A DNA stretch of 63,794 bases from CAZKFG01 sp964551985 (GTDB taxonomy: Bacteria > Bacillota > Negativicutes > Acidaminococcales > JAISLQ01), in the NCBI GenBank assembly GCA_964551985.1, contig CAZKFG010000004.1:1-63794 (forward strand), in the 5' to 3' direction. Below, in pieces: positions 34,455-43,557 of the stretch (positions are counted from its first letter, which is position 1; each line of letters starts with the position of its first letter). The notes beneath the pieces are model-generated. The model saw only the letters and a program-made list of their open reading frames with translations. It searched no databases and was not told the DNA's origin. Made by a program: the position numbers and the translations under genes.

Positions 34455-35831
34455 ATGGATTTATCTAATAGTAAAAAAGCATTCAAAGCCTATGATTTAC
34501 GTGGAAAAGTACCGGAAGAACTAAATGAAGAATTAGCCTATCGTATCGGACGAGTATTTAAGACATTTTTAAATGCAAAAACTGTTGTTGTCGGACGAGA
34601 TGCTAGATTATCTGGAGAATCAATTGCAAAAGCTTTGATAGAAGGACTTACTGATGCTGGATGTAATGTAACGGATATTGGTTTATGTGGTACAGAGATG
34701 GTTTACTTTTCGACTACTTTTTTAAAAGCCGATGGTGGAATTATGGTAACGGCAAGTCATAATCCTAAAGAGTATAATGGTATGAAATTTGTTCGTGAAC
34801 AATCAAAACCAATATCAAGTGATACTGGACTCATGCAAATTGCAGAAAAATCTATAGAAGGTATATTTAAACACGAAGTAGAAAAAGGCTTAGTAAAAGG
34901 AACTGTTACAAATATCGACATGATGAAAGACTACACAGACCATTTGATGAGTTATGTTGATAAAAGCAAATTAAAACCGCTAAAAATAGTTGTAAATGCT
35001 GGTAACGGTTGTGCTGGAGCACCTCTTGATGTTTTAGAAAAACAGCTACCGTTTAAATTTATAAAAATTTTTCATCAACCTGATGGCAATTTCCCAAATG
35101 GCGTACCAAACCCCATTTTAATGCAAAATAGAGAGGCTACGGCTCAATTTGTGTTAAAAGAAAAGGCAGATTTAGGCATAGCTTGGGATGGTGATTATGA
35201 TAGATGCTTTTTGTTTGATGAAAAAGGGGAATTTATTGAAGGCTATTATATAGTTGGACTGCTTTCTGAAGCCTTTTTGCGCAAAACGCCAGGAGCTAAG
35301 ATTATTCACGATCCAAGACTTACATGGAACACGCTAGAAATAGTTGAAACATTAGGCGGATGTGCGGTAGAATGTAAGAGTGGACATGCTTTTATTAAAG
35401 AAAAACTTCGTCAAGTTGATGCAGTATATGGTGGTGAGATGTCAGCACACCATTACTTTAAAGATTTTACCTATTGTGATAGTGGAATGGTGCCTTGGCT
35501 ACTTATTACAGAGCTTTTATCAATTAGCAATAAACCATTATCTGAGCTTGTAAATGAACGCATCAAAAAATTCCCTTGCAGTGGTGAAATTAATCGCAAA
35601 GTAGATAATTCAAGTGAGATAATAGCACAGCTTAAAGAAAAATACGCTTCTAGTGGTAAACTAAACGAAACTGATGGAGTAAGTATAGAATTTGACTTAT
35701 GGCGTTTTAATGTAAGAACATCAAATACTGAGCCTGTAATGAGGCTTAACCTTGAAACAAAAGGTGATTTAAAGTTATTGCAAGAAAAAGTAGATGAAAT
35801 ACTTGCTATAATTGGTGGTCAACCAGAATAA
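34455..35831 (+). CDS. Phosphomannomutase/phosphoglucomutase (ManB/AlgC type)
   Basis: The 458-residue alpha-D-phosphohexomutase has the phosphoserine loop TASHNPKEYNGMK, the metal loop AWDGDYDRCF, the GEMSAHHYF sugar-binding block and late RTSNTEPVMRLN phosphate loop, giving the four-domain family pattern. It interconverts hexose-6- and hexose-1-phosphates for sugar nucleotides. ATG at 34455 has GGGAGGGA 8 nt upstream; the longer frame from 34377 starts in the terminator. It is followed by the ManC-like gene. Confidence 0.9.
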   Translation: MDLSNSKKAFKAYDLRGKVPEELNEELAYRIGRVFKTFLNAKTVVVGRDARLSGESIAKALIEGLTDAGCNVTDIGLCGTEMVYFSTTFLKADGGIMVTASHNPKEYNGMKFVREQSKPISSDTGLMQIAEKSIEGIFKHEVEKGLVKGTVTNIDMMKDYTDHLMSYVDKSKLKPLKIVVNAGNGCAGAPLDVLEKQLPFKFIKIFHQPDGNFPNGVPNPILMQNREATAQFVLKEKADLGIAWDGDYDRCFLFDEKGEFIEGYYIVGLLSEAFLRKTPGAKIIHDPRLTWNTLEIVETLGGCAVECKSGHAFIKEKLRQVDAVYGGEMSAHHYFKDFTYCDSGMVPWLLITELLSISNKPLSELVNERIKKFPCSGEINRKVDNSSEIIAQLKEKYASSGKLNETDGVSIEFDLWRFNVRTSNTEPVMRLNLETKGDLKLLQEKVDEILAIIGGQPE

Positions 35832-35851
35832 TAAAGAGGAGTTATGGTTAA

Positions 35852-37183
35852 ATGAAAGTAATTTTTTCTGTTGGCGGTGATGGAACGAGTGTTTTTCCAT
35901 TAGCACGTACTGACTATCCTAAAGGATTTTTAAAAATATTTGATAATACTTCTTTATTTTTACAAAATGTTATGCGATTTACTTTTCTTGTAAAGCAAGA
36001 AGACATGATTGTTATCACAAACCAACAATGTGAATACTATGTAAGAAATGAGCTTATCACTGCTGGGCTTGATAAAGTGCATATTATAATTCAGCCCGTT
36101 TTTCGTGATACTTTGCCACTAATTGCTCTGGCAGTTAATTATTGTAAAACAAAACTGAACTGCCGAGAAGATGAAACTATTATAATTTCTAATACCAACA
36201 CTTTAATTAGTCCGAATAATGTCTTTTTACGTAATTTAAAACAAGGACTAGAGATGATTAACAAAGATAAAATTGTTTTATTTGGTATGAAGCCACAAAG
36301 AATAGACACATCTTATGGCTATATTAAAATAGGTGATAAATTTGCTAGTGGCTATTTAGTAGATAGTTTTAAAGAAAAACCAGATTACAGTTTTTGTAAG
36401 CAACATTGGCAAGATAAAACTTGTTATTGGAATTCTGGCATGTATCTTTTTCAAGCACATACTTTTTGGCAACAGTTACAAAATTTTGTGCCAGAAGCAA
36501 TGAGCGTTTTGGAAAAACCATACGAATTGTTGTTACAAGAGTTTGGTGCTTTGCCAGCAATATCGTTAAAATGTGATTTTTTGGGAAAAATAGATAATCT
36601 AAGCATGATAATATTAAATTGTTTTTGTGATGATATAAACAGTTTAGATAATGTATATGAGATTATGAATAAAGACTTTGATGGAAATGCCACAAATAAT
36701 GACAATGCACTGATAATAGAATGTAAAAATTCATTATTTATAAGTAGTAAAAGACTTCTTACAGGCATTGGACTTGAAGATTTACTGGTTGTTGAATCGG
36801 ATGATGTTGTTTTAGTTGCTAAAAAAGGTCAGTCAGACAAAGTTCAGGAACTGCTTCAGCTTGCAAAAGAGCAAAATAGACCTGAACCGAGTAGTACAAA
36901 TATTGTAGGCAAACACTGGGGCTATTATACTATTTTGGAAAAAGCTGGTAACTATATAATAAGGCGTGTTGTAATCTTACCTGGTATGAGCATGCAAGAG
37001 CATTTAAATGAAACTTGTAGTGAGCATTGGGTTGTGACCTCTGGCTGTGGAAAAGTTATAATTGACGACAAAGAAATAGTAATTGAAAAAAATCAAAGTA
37101 CTTTTGTGCCTGCTAAAACAAGACATTCGATAATAAATACAGGAACAGAGATTTTAGAGCTTATTGAAGTGCAAAACGAATAG
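35852..37183 (+). CDS. ManC-like nucleotidyltransferase/cupin with degenerate active site
   Basis: The 443-residue protein has an N-terminal nucleotidyltransferase-like domain (about 1-330) and a C-terminal cupin (about 345-443; GMSMQEHLNETCSEHWVVTSG), the layout of bifunctional mannose-1-phosphate guanylyltransferase/phosphomannose isomerase. The signature loop reads GGDGTSVFPLAR where the family usually has GGxGxRLxPLSR, so a conserved Arg is missing. The usual PADH motif is replaced by ISNTNT. FKEKPD and NSGMYLF are retained. Activity is uncertain: it may be inactive, regulatory or of altered specificity. Confidence 0.7.
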   Translation: MKVIFSVGGDGTSVFPLARTDYPKGFLKIFDNTSLFLQNVMRFTFLVKQEDMIVITNQQCEYYVRNELITAGLDKVHIIIQPVFRDTLPLIALAVNYCKTKLNCREDETIIISNTNTLISPNNVFLRNLKQGLEMINKDKIVLFGMKPQRIDTSYGYIKIGDKFASGYLVDSFKEKPDYSFCKQHWQDKTCYWNSGMYLFQAHTFWQQLQNFVPEAMSVLEKPYELLLQEFGALPAISLKCDFLGKIDNLSMIILNCFCDDINSLDNVYEIMNKDFDGNATNNDNALIIECKNSLFISSKRLLTGIGLEDLLVVESDDVVLVAKKGQSDKVQELLQLAKEQNRPEPSSTNIVGKHWGYYTILEKAGNYIIRRVVILPGMSMQEHLNETCSEHWVVTSGCGKVIIDDKEIVIEKNQSTFVPAKTRHSIINTGTEILELIEVQNE

Positions 37184-37200
37184 TATACTAGGTGATAAAA

Positions 37201-38061
37201 ATGAAAAAAATTAAAAAGGTTGTCATTCCAGCCGCTGGTATGGGGACAAGGTTTTTACCTGTAACCAAAGCACAGCCTAAAGAAATGATACCTATAGTTG
37301 ATAAGCCAACAATTCAATATATTATAGAAGAAGCTCTCGCTTCGGGAATTGAAGAAATTCTTATAATAACAGGCAGAAATAAACGTGCTATTGAAGACCA
37401 TTTTGATAAATCTGTAGAGTTAGAATTAATGCTAGAAAAGCAAGGTAAAGATGATCTTTTGCAAATGGTGCGTGATATTGCAGATATTCCTATTCATTAT
37501 ATAAGGCAAAAAGAAGCTTTGGGTTTAGGTCATGCTATTTTTTGTGCTAAAGAATTTGTTGGCAATGAGCCTTTTGCAGTAATGCTTGGCGATGACATAG
37601 TCGACGCAGATACTCCTTGCTTAAAGCAGCTTATGCAAGTATACGAAGAATACAAAAGTAGTGTTTTGGGCGTACAAGAAGTAGAGCAGCAGGCGGTTGT
37701 AAACTATGGCATTGTTCAACCTAGCATAATAAAAGAAAATCTTTGGCAAGTGAAAGGTTTGCTCGAAAAGCCAAGGATACAAGAAGCGCCATCTAATCTT
37801 GCTATTTTAGGAAGGTATATAATACAGCCGGAAATTTTCCGTTTTTTGGCTAATGCAAAACCTGGAAAAGGCGGGGAAATTCAGCTTACAGATGCTCTTG
37901 TAGAACTTGCCAAAACAAAACCAATGTATGCCTATCAATTTTCTGGTAGACGATATGATATTGGTAACAAACAAGGATTTTTGCAAGCCACAGTGGAGTT
38001 TGCTCTCAAAGATGAAGAACTAAAAGAGGAGTTTGTTGCTTATTTGCGCAAACTTTTATAG
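37201..38061 (+). CDS. galU: UTP-glucose-1-phosphate uridylyltransferase GalU
   Basis: The 286-residue enzyme has VVIPAAGMGTRFLPVTKAQPKEMIPIVDKPTIQ, GLGHAIFCAK, MLGDDIV and the late GKGGEIQLTDAL block. It makes UDP-glucose for polysaccharide synthesis. ATG at 37201 with AGGTGA about 6 nt upstream is favoured over GTG at 37192. Confidence 0.95.
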   Translation: MKKIKKVVIPAAGMGTRFLPVTKAQPKEMIPIVDKPTIQYIIEEALASGIEEILIITGRNKRAIEDHFDKSVELELMLEKQGKDDLLQMVRDIADIPIHYIRQKEALGLGHAIFCAKEFVGNEPFAVMLGDDIVDADTPCLKQLMQVYEEYKSSVLGVQEVEQQAVVNYGIVQPSIIKENLWQVKGLLEKPRIQEAPSNLAILGRYIIQPEIFRFLANAKPGKGGEIQLTDALVELAKTKPMYAYQFSGRRYDIGNKQGFLQATVEFALKDEELKEEFVAYLRKLL

Positions 38062-38093
38062 AGATAAATTATAGATAGTAGGTGGTGGATTTT

Positions 38094-39563
38094 ATGACAG
38101 AAGAAAATATATTAAAAAATCGCACGCAAATAATATTTGACTATCAAAATTTGTACGGACAAGGAAAAATAACCAAAGATGATATAAAAGATATATCTTT
38201 ACAAATAGAAAAAGCGGCTTTAGCAATAAAAACAATGCGCCAAACAGGCGTTATAAAAGGGCATTTATCAAAAGATGGCTTGCCTGAGAAGGTATTATTT
38301 AGTCAGCTTCCCTATATTAAAGATGGAAATATCAATACTCTAGGTACTATAGAGCAATTAATTAAGTTTGGTAAATCATTAAAATATACTACCGATACAG
38401 TAATATCTTTTGGTATAGGCGGATCTTTTTTAGGTAATAAAGTGTTGTTTGATGTGGGCTGCGGTGAATTTTGGAACCAACAAACTGTAAGCCAAAGAAA
38501 TGGTTATCCTAAACTTTATTTTAGTGGCAATAATGTTGATGCGGCGAGTACAACAGCATTATTACAAACTATTATAAGCGCGGCGCAAAACAGCAATCTT
38601 AAAAGACCTTATAAAGTGGTGATGCTTGTAAACTCTAAATCAGGCTCTACTCTTGAAACGATGGCTTGTTTTATGTATATGTTGCAAGAGTTTAAAAAAT
38701 ATGAAGATATAATAACAGTTAAAATAGTTGCTGTAACCGACCCTACTTGTGGCGACAAGCAAACTTTGTTGCATCGCTTAGCAGAACAAAATAACTGGGA
38801 GCTTTTTAGAGTACCTGATGGTGTTGGCGGTAGGTTCAGTGTATTTAGTGATGTTGGGCTTGTTAGTGCTGTTGCCACAGGACTTGATATAAAAGAATTT
38901 TTACAAGGTGCTAAAGATATGGACGAAGCGTGTCAAAGTGACGACGTTTTTGAAAATATGGCATTGCTTAATGCTACTTTAAAATTTATTGCAGGTAAAA
39001 AATACAATAGAACAATAGAAGTATTTATGCCTTATGCTGACAGTTTAAAATCTTTGTCCGAGTGGTATATCCAGCTACTTGCCGAATCGCTTGGCAAAGA
39101 AAAAAATCGCAATGGCGATAAAGTATATTATGGTCGTACCCCAATTGTTGCAGTTGGCACAACTGATATGCACGCCCAGACACAACAGCATCAAGAAGGA
39201 ATGTATGATAAAGTTGTTCAATTTATAAAAATAGATGACTGGGACAAAAATCCTATAATTCCTAATCTATTTAAAGATGAGAAAGTTTTGCAAGACATGT
39301 CTCAAGTAAGCTTTGGCGATGCTTTAAAGGCAGCGCTTGACTCTAATGCTCAAGCTTTAATAAGCAACAAAAGATTTAATGCTACATTTATTTTGCCAAA
39401 AATTAATTTATATTATGTGGGAGCGCTAATGTATATGCTTTGCCTTTCCGTTGCTTATGAGGGTGAGCTAGCTGATATTGATGCGTTTGATCAACCAGGG
39501 GTAGAAGCATACAAGATAATTTTAAAGAGCAAGTTAAGTGAAATGCAAAAGCAAGTGAGATAA
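38094..39563 (+). CDS. pgi: Glucose-6-phosphate isomerase
   Basis: The 489-residue enzyme has ISFGIGGSFLGNK, NSKSGSTLET, VGGRFSVFSDVG, and QHQEGMYDK with the catalytic His. It feeds glucose-6-/fructose-6-phosphate to the sugar-nucleotide genes upstream. ATG at 38094 has TAGGTGGTGG upstream. The sequence is divergent compared with enterobacterial Pgi but the SIS motifs are all present. Confidence 0.9.
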   Translation: MTEENILKNRTQIIFDYQNLYGQGKITKDDIKDISLQIEKAALAIKTMRQTGVIKGHLSKDGLPEKVLFSQLPYIKDGNINTLGTIEQLIKFGKSLKYTTDTVISFGIGGSFLGNKVLFDVGCGEFWNQQTVSQRNGYPKLYFSGNNVDAASTTALLQTIISAAQNSNLKRPYKVVMLVNSKSGSTLETMACFMYMLQEFKKYEDIITVKIVAVTDPTCGDKQTLLHRLAEQNNWELFRVPDGVGGRFSVFSDVGLVSAVATGLDIKEFLQGAKDMDEACQSDDVFENMALLNATLKFIAGKKYNRTIEVFMPYADSLKSLSEWYIQLLAESLGKEKNRNGDKVYYGRTPIVAVGTTDMHAQTQQHQEGMYDKVVQFIKIDDWDKNPIIPNLFKDEKVLQDMSQVSFGDALKAALDSNAQALISNKRFNATFILPKINLYYVGALMYMLCLSVAYEGELADIDAFDQPGVEAYKIILKSKLSEMQKQVR

Positions 39564-39566
39564 AAC

Positions 39567-40199
39567 ATGAAGATTCTAATTGCAAATGATAATAGCTTTG
39601 AAACTGAAGGAATTAAAAAGATACTGAAAGAACAAGAAAACACAGATGTTTTTTCTGTTGATAGTATTGATAATATAATAAATGCTCAACCAGATATTTT
39701 GGTTATGGATATAACTTTTATTAAAAATAGAGCTGAGCAGATAAAAAAGTTAGATTACTTTAATTTTAAAACGATAATTATCATAAATAGCAATCAAGAG
39801 ATTTTGTGTGATAGCGTTTTTGCCAAACTAAAAATATCAGCATGCCTCTTAAAAACAACTTCTGTAACAGAACTTATTCATGCTGTAAATAAAATAGTTG
39901 CAAACAATTGTTATATTACCTCAACTTTGAAAAACTATTTATTTATTGCAAATATAAAAGACAAAGCGTATCTTAAAATACATACAAAGCAAAATGCAAG
40001 ATGTCTTACAGCAAGAGAAGTGGAAGTTTTACAAATGATAGCTACGGGTAAAAGTAATATACAAATTGCCGAGGACCTTTTCCTTAGTGAAAAAACAGTC
40101 AAAAATCATTTGACAAGTATATTTAAAAAACTAAAAGTAACAGACAGAACGCAAGCACTTATTTATGCTTTGAAAAACAACATTGTTTCATTAACATAA
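39567..40199 (+). CDS. NarL/LuxR-type response regulator with divergent receiver
   Basis: The 210-residue protein has a receiver-like domain (about 1-120; ILIANDNS, DILVMDI with the phospho-Asp-like D, IINS, and LLKTTS with Lys) and a LuxR-type HTH (about 145-205; LTAREVEVLQMIATGKSNIQIAEDLFLSEKTVKNHLTSIFKKL). No histidine kinase is adjacent. It starts 3 nt after pgi and ends at a terminator, so it may be co-transcribed with the sugar genes. The receiver sequence is degraded and phosphorylation is doubtful. Confidence 0.8.
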   Translation: MKILIANDNSFETEGIKKILKEQENTDVFSVDSIDNIINAQPDILVMDITFIKNRAEQIKKLDYFNFKTIIIINSNQEILCDSVFAKLKISACLLKTTSVTELIHAVNKIVANNCYITSTLKNYLFIANIKDKAYLKIHTKQNARCLTAREVEVLQMIATGKSNIQIAEDLFLSEKTVKNHLTSIFKKLKVTDRTQALIYALKNNIVSLT

Positions 40200-40222
40200 A
40201 ACCCGCCTTGTGCGGGTTTTTT
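40199..40222 (+). terminator. Terminator after the response regulator
   Basis: Stem AAACCCGC/GCGGGTTT (40199-40206 and 40212-40219) with loop CTTGT, followed by T. It ends just before the ABC-F ribosome binding site, so the ABC-F gene may need read-through or attenuation. Confidence 0.8.
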
Positions 40223-40234
40223 ATAGGAGATAAA

Positions 40235-42109
40235 ATGACTATTACAGTAGAAAATCTAGAAAAAAATTTTGGCGGAACAAACGTTTTTAAAAATGTTTGT
40301 TTTACAATAGAAAAAAATGACAAAATAGGCATTGTTGGTGATAATGGTGAAGGCAAGACAACCTTAATGAACATTTTGCTTGGCTTACAAGATTATGATA
40401 AAGGAAATATAAAGATAAACCCTTTTAGCAAAATCGGTTACGCCGAACAAAATCCTACCTTAATAGATGGTACATTGTGGGAACAACTTTTATCAGCGTG
40501 TAGTCATATTGTGGATTTAAAAGAGAAAATTGCTATTATAGAAAAAACTATTAGCAAAGAAGTAGATAGTCAAATGTTAGAAAAGCATTTGCACCAATAT
40601 GCTAATATGCAGCACGAATATGAAAGTATTGGTGGCTATAGCTACGAGCAACAAGCAAGAAAAATTGCTTTTGGTCTGGGCTTTTGCCAAGAAGATTTCG
40701 CAAAACACGTGCAATCTTTTTCAGGTGGACAAAAAACTAGAATGATTTTAGCGGCAGCACTTTTTGGCGAACCGGATTTTTTGTTTTTAGATGAACCTAC
40801 AAATCATTTAGATATTAAAATGACTCAGTGGTTGGAGGAATATTTAGCTGCATTTAATGGTAGTGTAGTCGTAATATCACATGACCGTTATTTTTTAGAT
40901 AAAGTTGCAACGAAAATTTTGCATCTAGAAAACGGTAATGCCAAATTGTACAAAGGCAATTACAGCCAATTTGTAGAGCAAAAAGCTTTGCGCGATAAAA
41001 GCCAGCTTGCAGCTTACCAAAAACAGCAAGAACATATCGAAAAAACTACCGAATATATAAGACGATATAAAGCTGGCATTAAAAGTAAGCAAGCACGAGG
41101 TCGACAATCGCAATTAAATAGACTTGAAAGAATAGCATTGCCAAATTCTAAGCAAAATCTATCTTTGACTTTACCTACTCCAGAAAAGTGCTCTGACAAA
41201 GTATTAATGCTCGAAAAACTAACAATAGGCTATCAAAAACCTATTATAAAAGATATTAATTTGCTTTTTAAAAATGGCGATAAAACCGCACTTATTGGTG
41301 ATAATGGCACAGGAAAAACTACTTTACTAAAAACCATAATAGAACAAATAACTCCGCTGTCAGGCAAATCAATTATTGGTAGCAGAGTAAAGGTAGGCTA
41401 TTTTTCTCAGGGACACGATCATTTATATGGCAGTCAGACTATTTTACAACATATTTGCCAAGAATACTCTTTATCAGAAGAATATTCACGTACAATACTT
41501 GGCGGTATGCAATTTAGAAATGATGATGTGTTTAAAGAGCTTGATAAACTCTCTGGTGGCGAGAGGGCAAGAATAGCGCTTTTAAAACTACTGCTTGATG
41601 GAGCTAATTTTTTGATTCTTGACGAACCGACAAACCACTTGGACATATCAACAAAGCAAACGGTAGAAGATGCTTTAGCTGCTTGGGAAGGTAGCGTACT
41701 TATAGTTAGCCATGATAGGTATTTGCTAAATAAACTAGCTAATCGTATTTGGGCAATAGAAGATAACTCTATTACAGATTATTTTGGTGGTTATGAATAT
41801 TATTTGCAAAAAATAACTCAAAAAGATTTACAACAACCTCAAAAAATCCTTACTAATAAAGAAACAAAAAAAATAGTCACAAATAAAAAAACTATTGATG
41901 TGCAAAAAAAGCTAGATAAAATAGAATTATCTCTACGAGAACAAGAAGCTTTTTTAAAGGTATTAGAAAAGCGTATATCTGACCCTAACGAACATCTAGA
42001 TTTAGATAACAGTAAAAATCTAGCCCTAGAACACGAGTGTTTGCAACAAAAAATTAACGACTTAATGGAAGATTGGGAAAGATTGTTGGATTTATCAGAC
42101 CAAGGTTAA
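40235..42109 (+). CDS. ABC-F family ATPase (Uup/YdiF-like)
   Basis: The 624-residue soluble protein has two ATPase domains: GDNGEGKTT and FSGGQKTRM in the first, GDNGTGKTT and LSGGERARI in the second. They are separated by a linker with basic helices and followed by a C-terminal coiled coil (about 530-624). It has no membrane domain, so it is a ribosome-associated or DNA-repair-type ABC-F factor rather than a transporter. ATG at 40235 has ATAGGAGA upstream; an earlier in-frame TTG lies in the terminator. Confidence 0.9.
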   Translation: MTITVENLEKNFGGTNVFKNVCFTIEKNDKIGIVGDNGEGKTTLMNILLGLQDYDKGNIKINPFSKIGYAEQNPTLIDGTLWEQLLSACSHIVDLKEKIAIIEKTISKEVDSQMLEKHLHQYANMQHEYESIGGYSYEQQARKIAFGLGFCQEDFAKHVQSFSGGQKTRMILAAALFGEPDFLFLDEPTNHLDIKMTQWLEEYLAAFNGSVVVISHDRYFLDKVATKILHLENGNAKLYKGNYSQFVEQKALRDKSQLAAYQKQQEHIEKTTEYIRRYKAGIKSKQARGRQSQLNRLERIALPNSKQNLSLTLPTPEKCSDKVLMLEKLTIGYQKPIIKDINLLFKNGDKTALIGDNGTGKTTLLKTIIEQITPLSGKSIIGSRVKVGYFSQGHDHLYGSQTILQHICQEYSLSEEYSRTILGGMQFRNDDVFKELDKLSGGERARIALLKLLLDGANFLILDEPTNHLDISTKQTVEDALAAWEGSVLIVSHDRYLLNKLANRIWAIEDNSITDYFGGYEYYLQKITQKDLQQPQKILTNKETKKIVTNKKTIDVQKKLDKIELSLREQEAFLKVLEKRISDPNEHLDLDNSKNLALEHECLQQKINDLMEDWERLLDLSDQG

Positions 42110-42136
42110 GAAAAGTGAGTCATACTACGATATAAT
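42107..42136 (+). promoter_or_regulatory. Promoter of the YjfB-like gene, with a sigma-28-like match
   Basis: TAAG (42107-42110), 15 nt, then TACGATAT (42126-42133) fits the flagellar sigma consensus TAAA-N15-GCCGATAT in 9 of 12 positions. A plain TATAAT also lies at 42131-42136, so a housekeeping promoter cannot be excluded. Confidence 0.35.
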
Positions 42137-42168
42137 ATATATAAAATAAAAAAAGAGGTGAAACTTTT

Positions 42169-42363
42169 ATGGGAGTAGATGCAACTGTATCAATGGCAAT
42201 TGCAATGCAACAACAATCTCTGAGAGAACAAGTAAGTTTTGGTGTTACCAAAATGGCGATAGATAGAATGGAACAATTTGGACAAGACATTACACAAATG
42301 ATGGATGAATCAGCAATAGCAGTTGATCCTAATCTTGGTAATTTAGTAGATATAATAGCTTAG
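42169..42363 (+). CDS. YjfB-family putative motility protein
   Basis: The 64-residue protein (MGVDATVSMAIAMQQQSLREQ start, GNLVDIIA end) resembles the small YjfB family, predicted to be linked to motility. It has no signal peptide or membrane helix and is Met- and Gln-rich. A strong ribosome binding site (AGAGGTG) and its own terminator show that it is a real single gene. Confidence 0.7.
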   Translation: MGVDATVSMAIAMQQQSLREQVSFGVTKMAIDRMEQFGQDITQMMDESAIAVDPNLGNLVDIIA

Positions 42364-42385
42364 ACTAATGATTTTGTTTTAAATA

Positions 42386-42417
42386 AAAACAGACATTTAA
42401 AATAATGTCTGTTTTTT
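42386..42417 (+). terminator. Terminator of the YjfB-like gene
   Basis: Stem AAAACAGACATT/AATGTCTGTTTT (42386-42397 and 42404-42415) with T tail. Confidence 0.9.
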
Positions 42418-42437
42418 CATACAGTAAAATAAAAAGA

Positions 42438-42468
42438 TTGACCTAGAGTTCACTTTAACAATTAAAAT
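42438..42468 (+). promoter_or_regulatory. MerR-type promoter with 19-bp spacer before the DUF362 gene
   Basis: TTGACC (42438-42443), a 19-nt spacer and TAAAAT (42463-42468). The spacer carries the dyad TAGAGT-TC-ACTTTA. A 19-nt spacer with a dyad inside is the hallmark of MerR-family activation, and the same dyad is found at the merR promoter (43991-44004). Confidence 0.7.
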
Positions 42469-42508
42469 AAAACTATGATAAAATTTTTATAGGAAAGAAA
42501 GTGATTAT

Positions 42509-43525
42509 ATGCTCATAGCCAAAAAGAAAATCGTCAGTATAATTTTCATCTCTATAACTTTTATATGCTTAGGTGGTTTGGCATTTGCGACCTTAAATGA
42601 AAAAACAGAGAAAATAGAAAATTTAGATAAAATTAAAAATATTGCAACAGACAAAAAAGCTATAGTTTATTTTACCAAAGATATTAGCCCAGAAGGACTA
42701 CTAAAAGCCTATGCCAAAATAAATAAAACAATCGATGGCAAAGTTGCTATAAAAATACACACAGGTGAACCCAATGGTCCTAATATATTGCCAAGAGAGA
42801 TGGTAAAAGCATTGCAACAAAGCATACCAAATAGCAAACTTGTCGAAACAAACACTCTTTATGAAGGCGCCCGCCAGACAACAGCAAAACACAGAGAAAC
42901 GTTAAAGATTAATGGCTGGGACTTTTGTGAAGTAGATATAATGGACGAAGATGGTGCTGTTATGCTCCCTATTAAAGGCGGAAAGCACTTTAAAGAGATG
43001 TCTATTGCCAAAAATATGCTAAATTATGATTCCATGGTAGTTTTGACACATTTTAAAGGTCATTCTATGGGTGGCTTTGGTGGCTCTTTAAAAAATATAG
43101 CTATTGGCTGTGCAGACGGTCCTGTTGGCAAAAAAATCATTCATGGTGCAGTAAATTCCACAGAATACTCGACATGGACTAGAGGAGCACGTTTTCAAGA
43201 AAATATGGTAGAATCCGCCAAAGCTACAGTTGATCACTTTAAAGATAAAATCATCTATATCAATGTATTGAGAAATATGTCAGTTGATTGTGACTGTGCT
43301 GGAGTTGGTGCGGCAAAGCCGACTGCACCTGATATTGGGATACTTGTCTCGACAGATATATTAGCTGTTGATCAAGTATCTATTGACATGATATACGCCT
43401 TAGAAGAAAAACATAAACACGATTTGCAACAACGTATAGAATCACGAGAAGGGCTAAGACAACTTACGTATATGAAAGAAATGAACATGGGCAGTGATAA
43501 ATATGAATTAGTTTTATTAGATTAA
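42509..43525 (+). CDS. DUF362-family exported protein
   Basis: The 338-residue protein has a signal peptide or anchor (about 1-28) and DUF362 motifs VAIKIHTGEPNGPNILP, VVLTHFKGHSMGGFGGSLKNIAIGCAD and a late CDCAGVGAAKPTAPDIG. DUF362 proteins are often linked with iron-sulfur proteins; here I see no ferredoxin-type CxxCxxC cluster. Function is unknown. Its promoter carries a MerR-type dyad and the merR gene is convergent downstream. Confidence 0.82.
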   Translation: MLIAKKKIVSIIFISITFICLGGLAFATLNEKTEKIENLDKIKNIATDKKAIVYFTKDISPEGLLKAYAKINKTIDGKVAIKIHTGEPNGPNILPREMVKALQQSIPNSKLVETNTLYEGARQTTAKHRETLKINGWDFCEVDIMDEDGAVMLPIKGGKHFKEMSIAKNMLNYDSMVVLTHFKGHSMGGFGGSLKNIAIGCADGPVGKKIIHGAVNSTEYSTWTRGARFQENMVESAKATVDHFKDKIIYINVLRNMSVDCDCAGVGAAKPTAPDIGILVSTDILAVDQVSIDMIYALEEKHKHDLQQRIESREGLRQLTYMKEMNMGSDKYELVLLD

Positions 43526-43557
43526 AAATAGCTAGGCTTTAGCCTAGCTATTTTTTT
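43525..43557. terminator. Bidirectional terminator between DUF362 and merR genes
   Basis: Stem AAAATAGCTAGGC/GCCTAGCTATTTT with a 4-nt loop; it overlaps the end of merR on the minus strand. Confidence 0.9.

Noticed and set aside
42703..42892. Small antisense frame in the DUF362 gene
   Set aside because: It lacks a start signal and lies within a well-supported gene.
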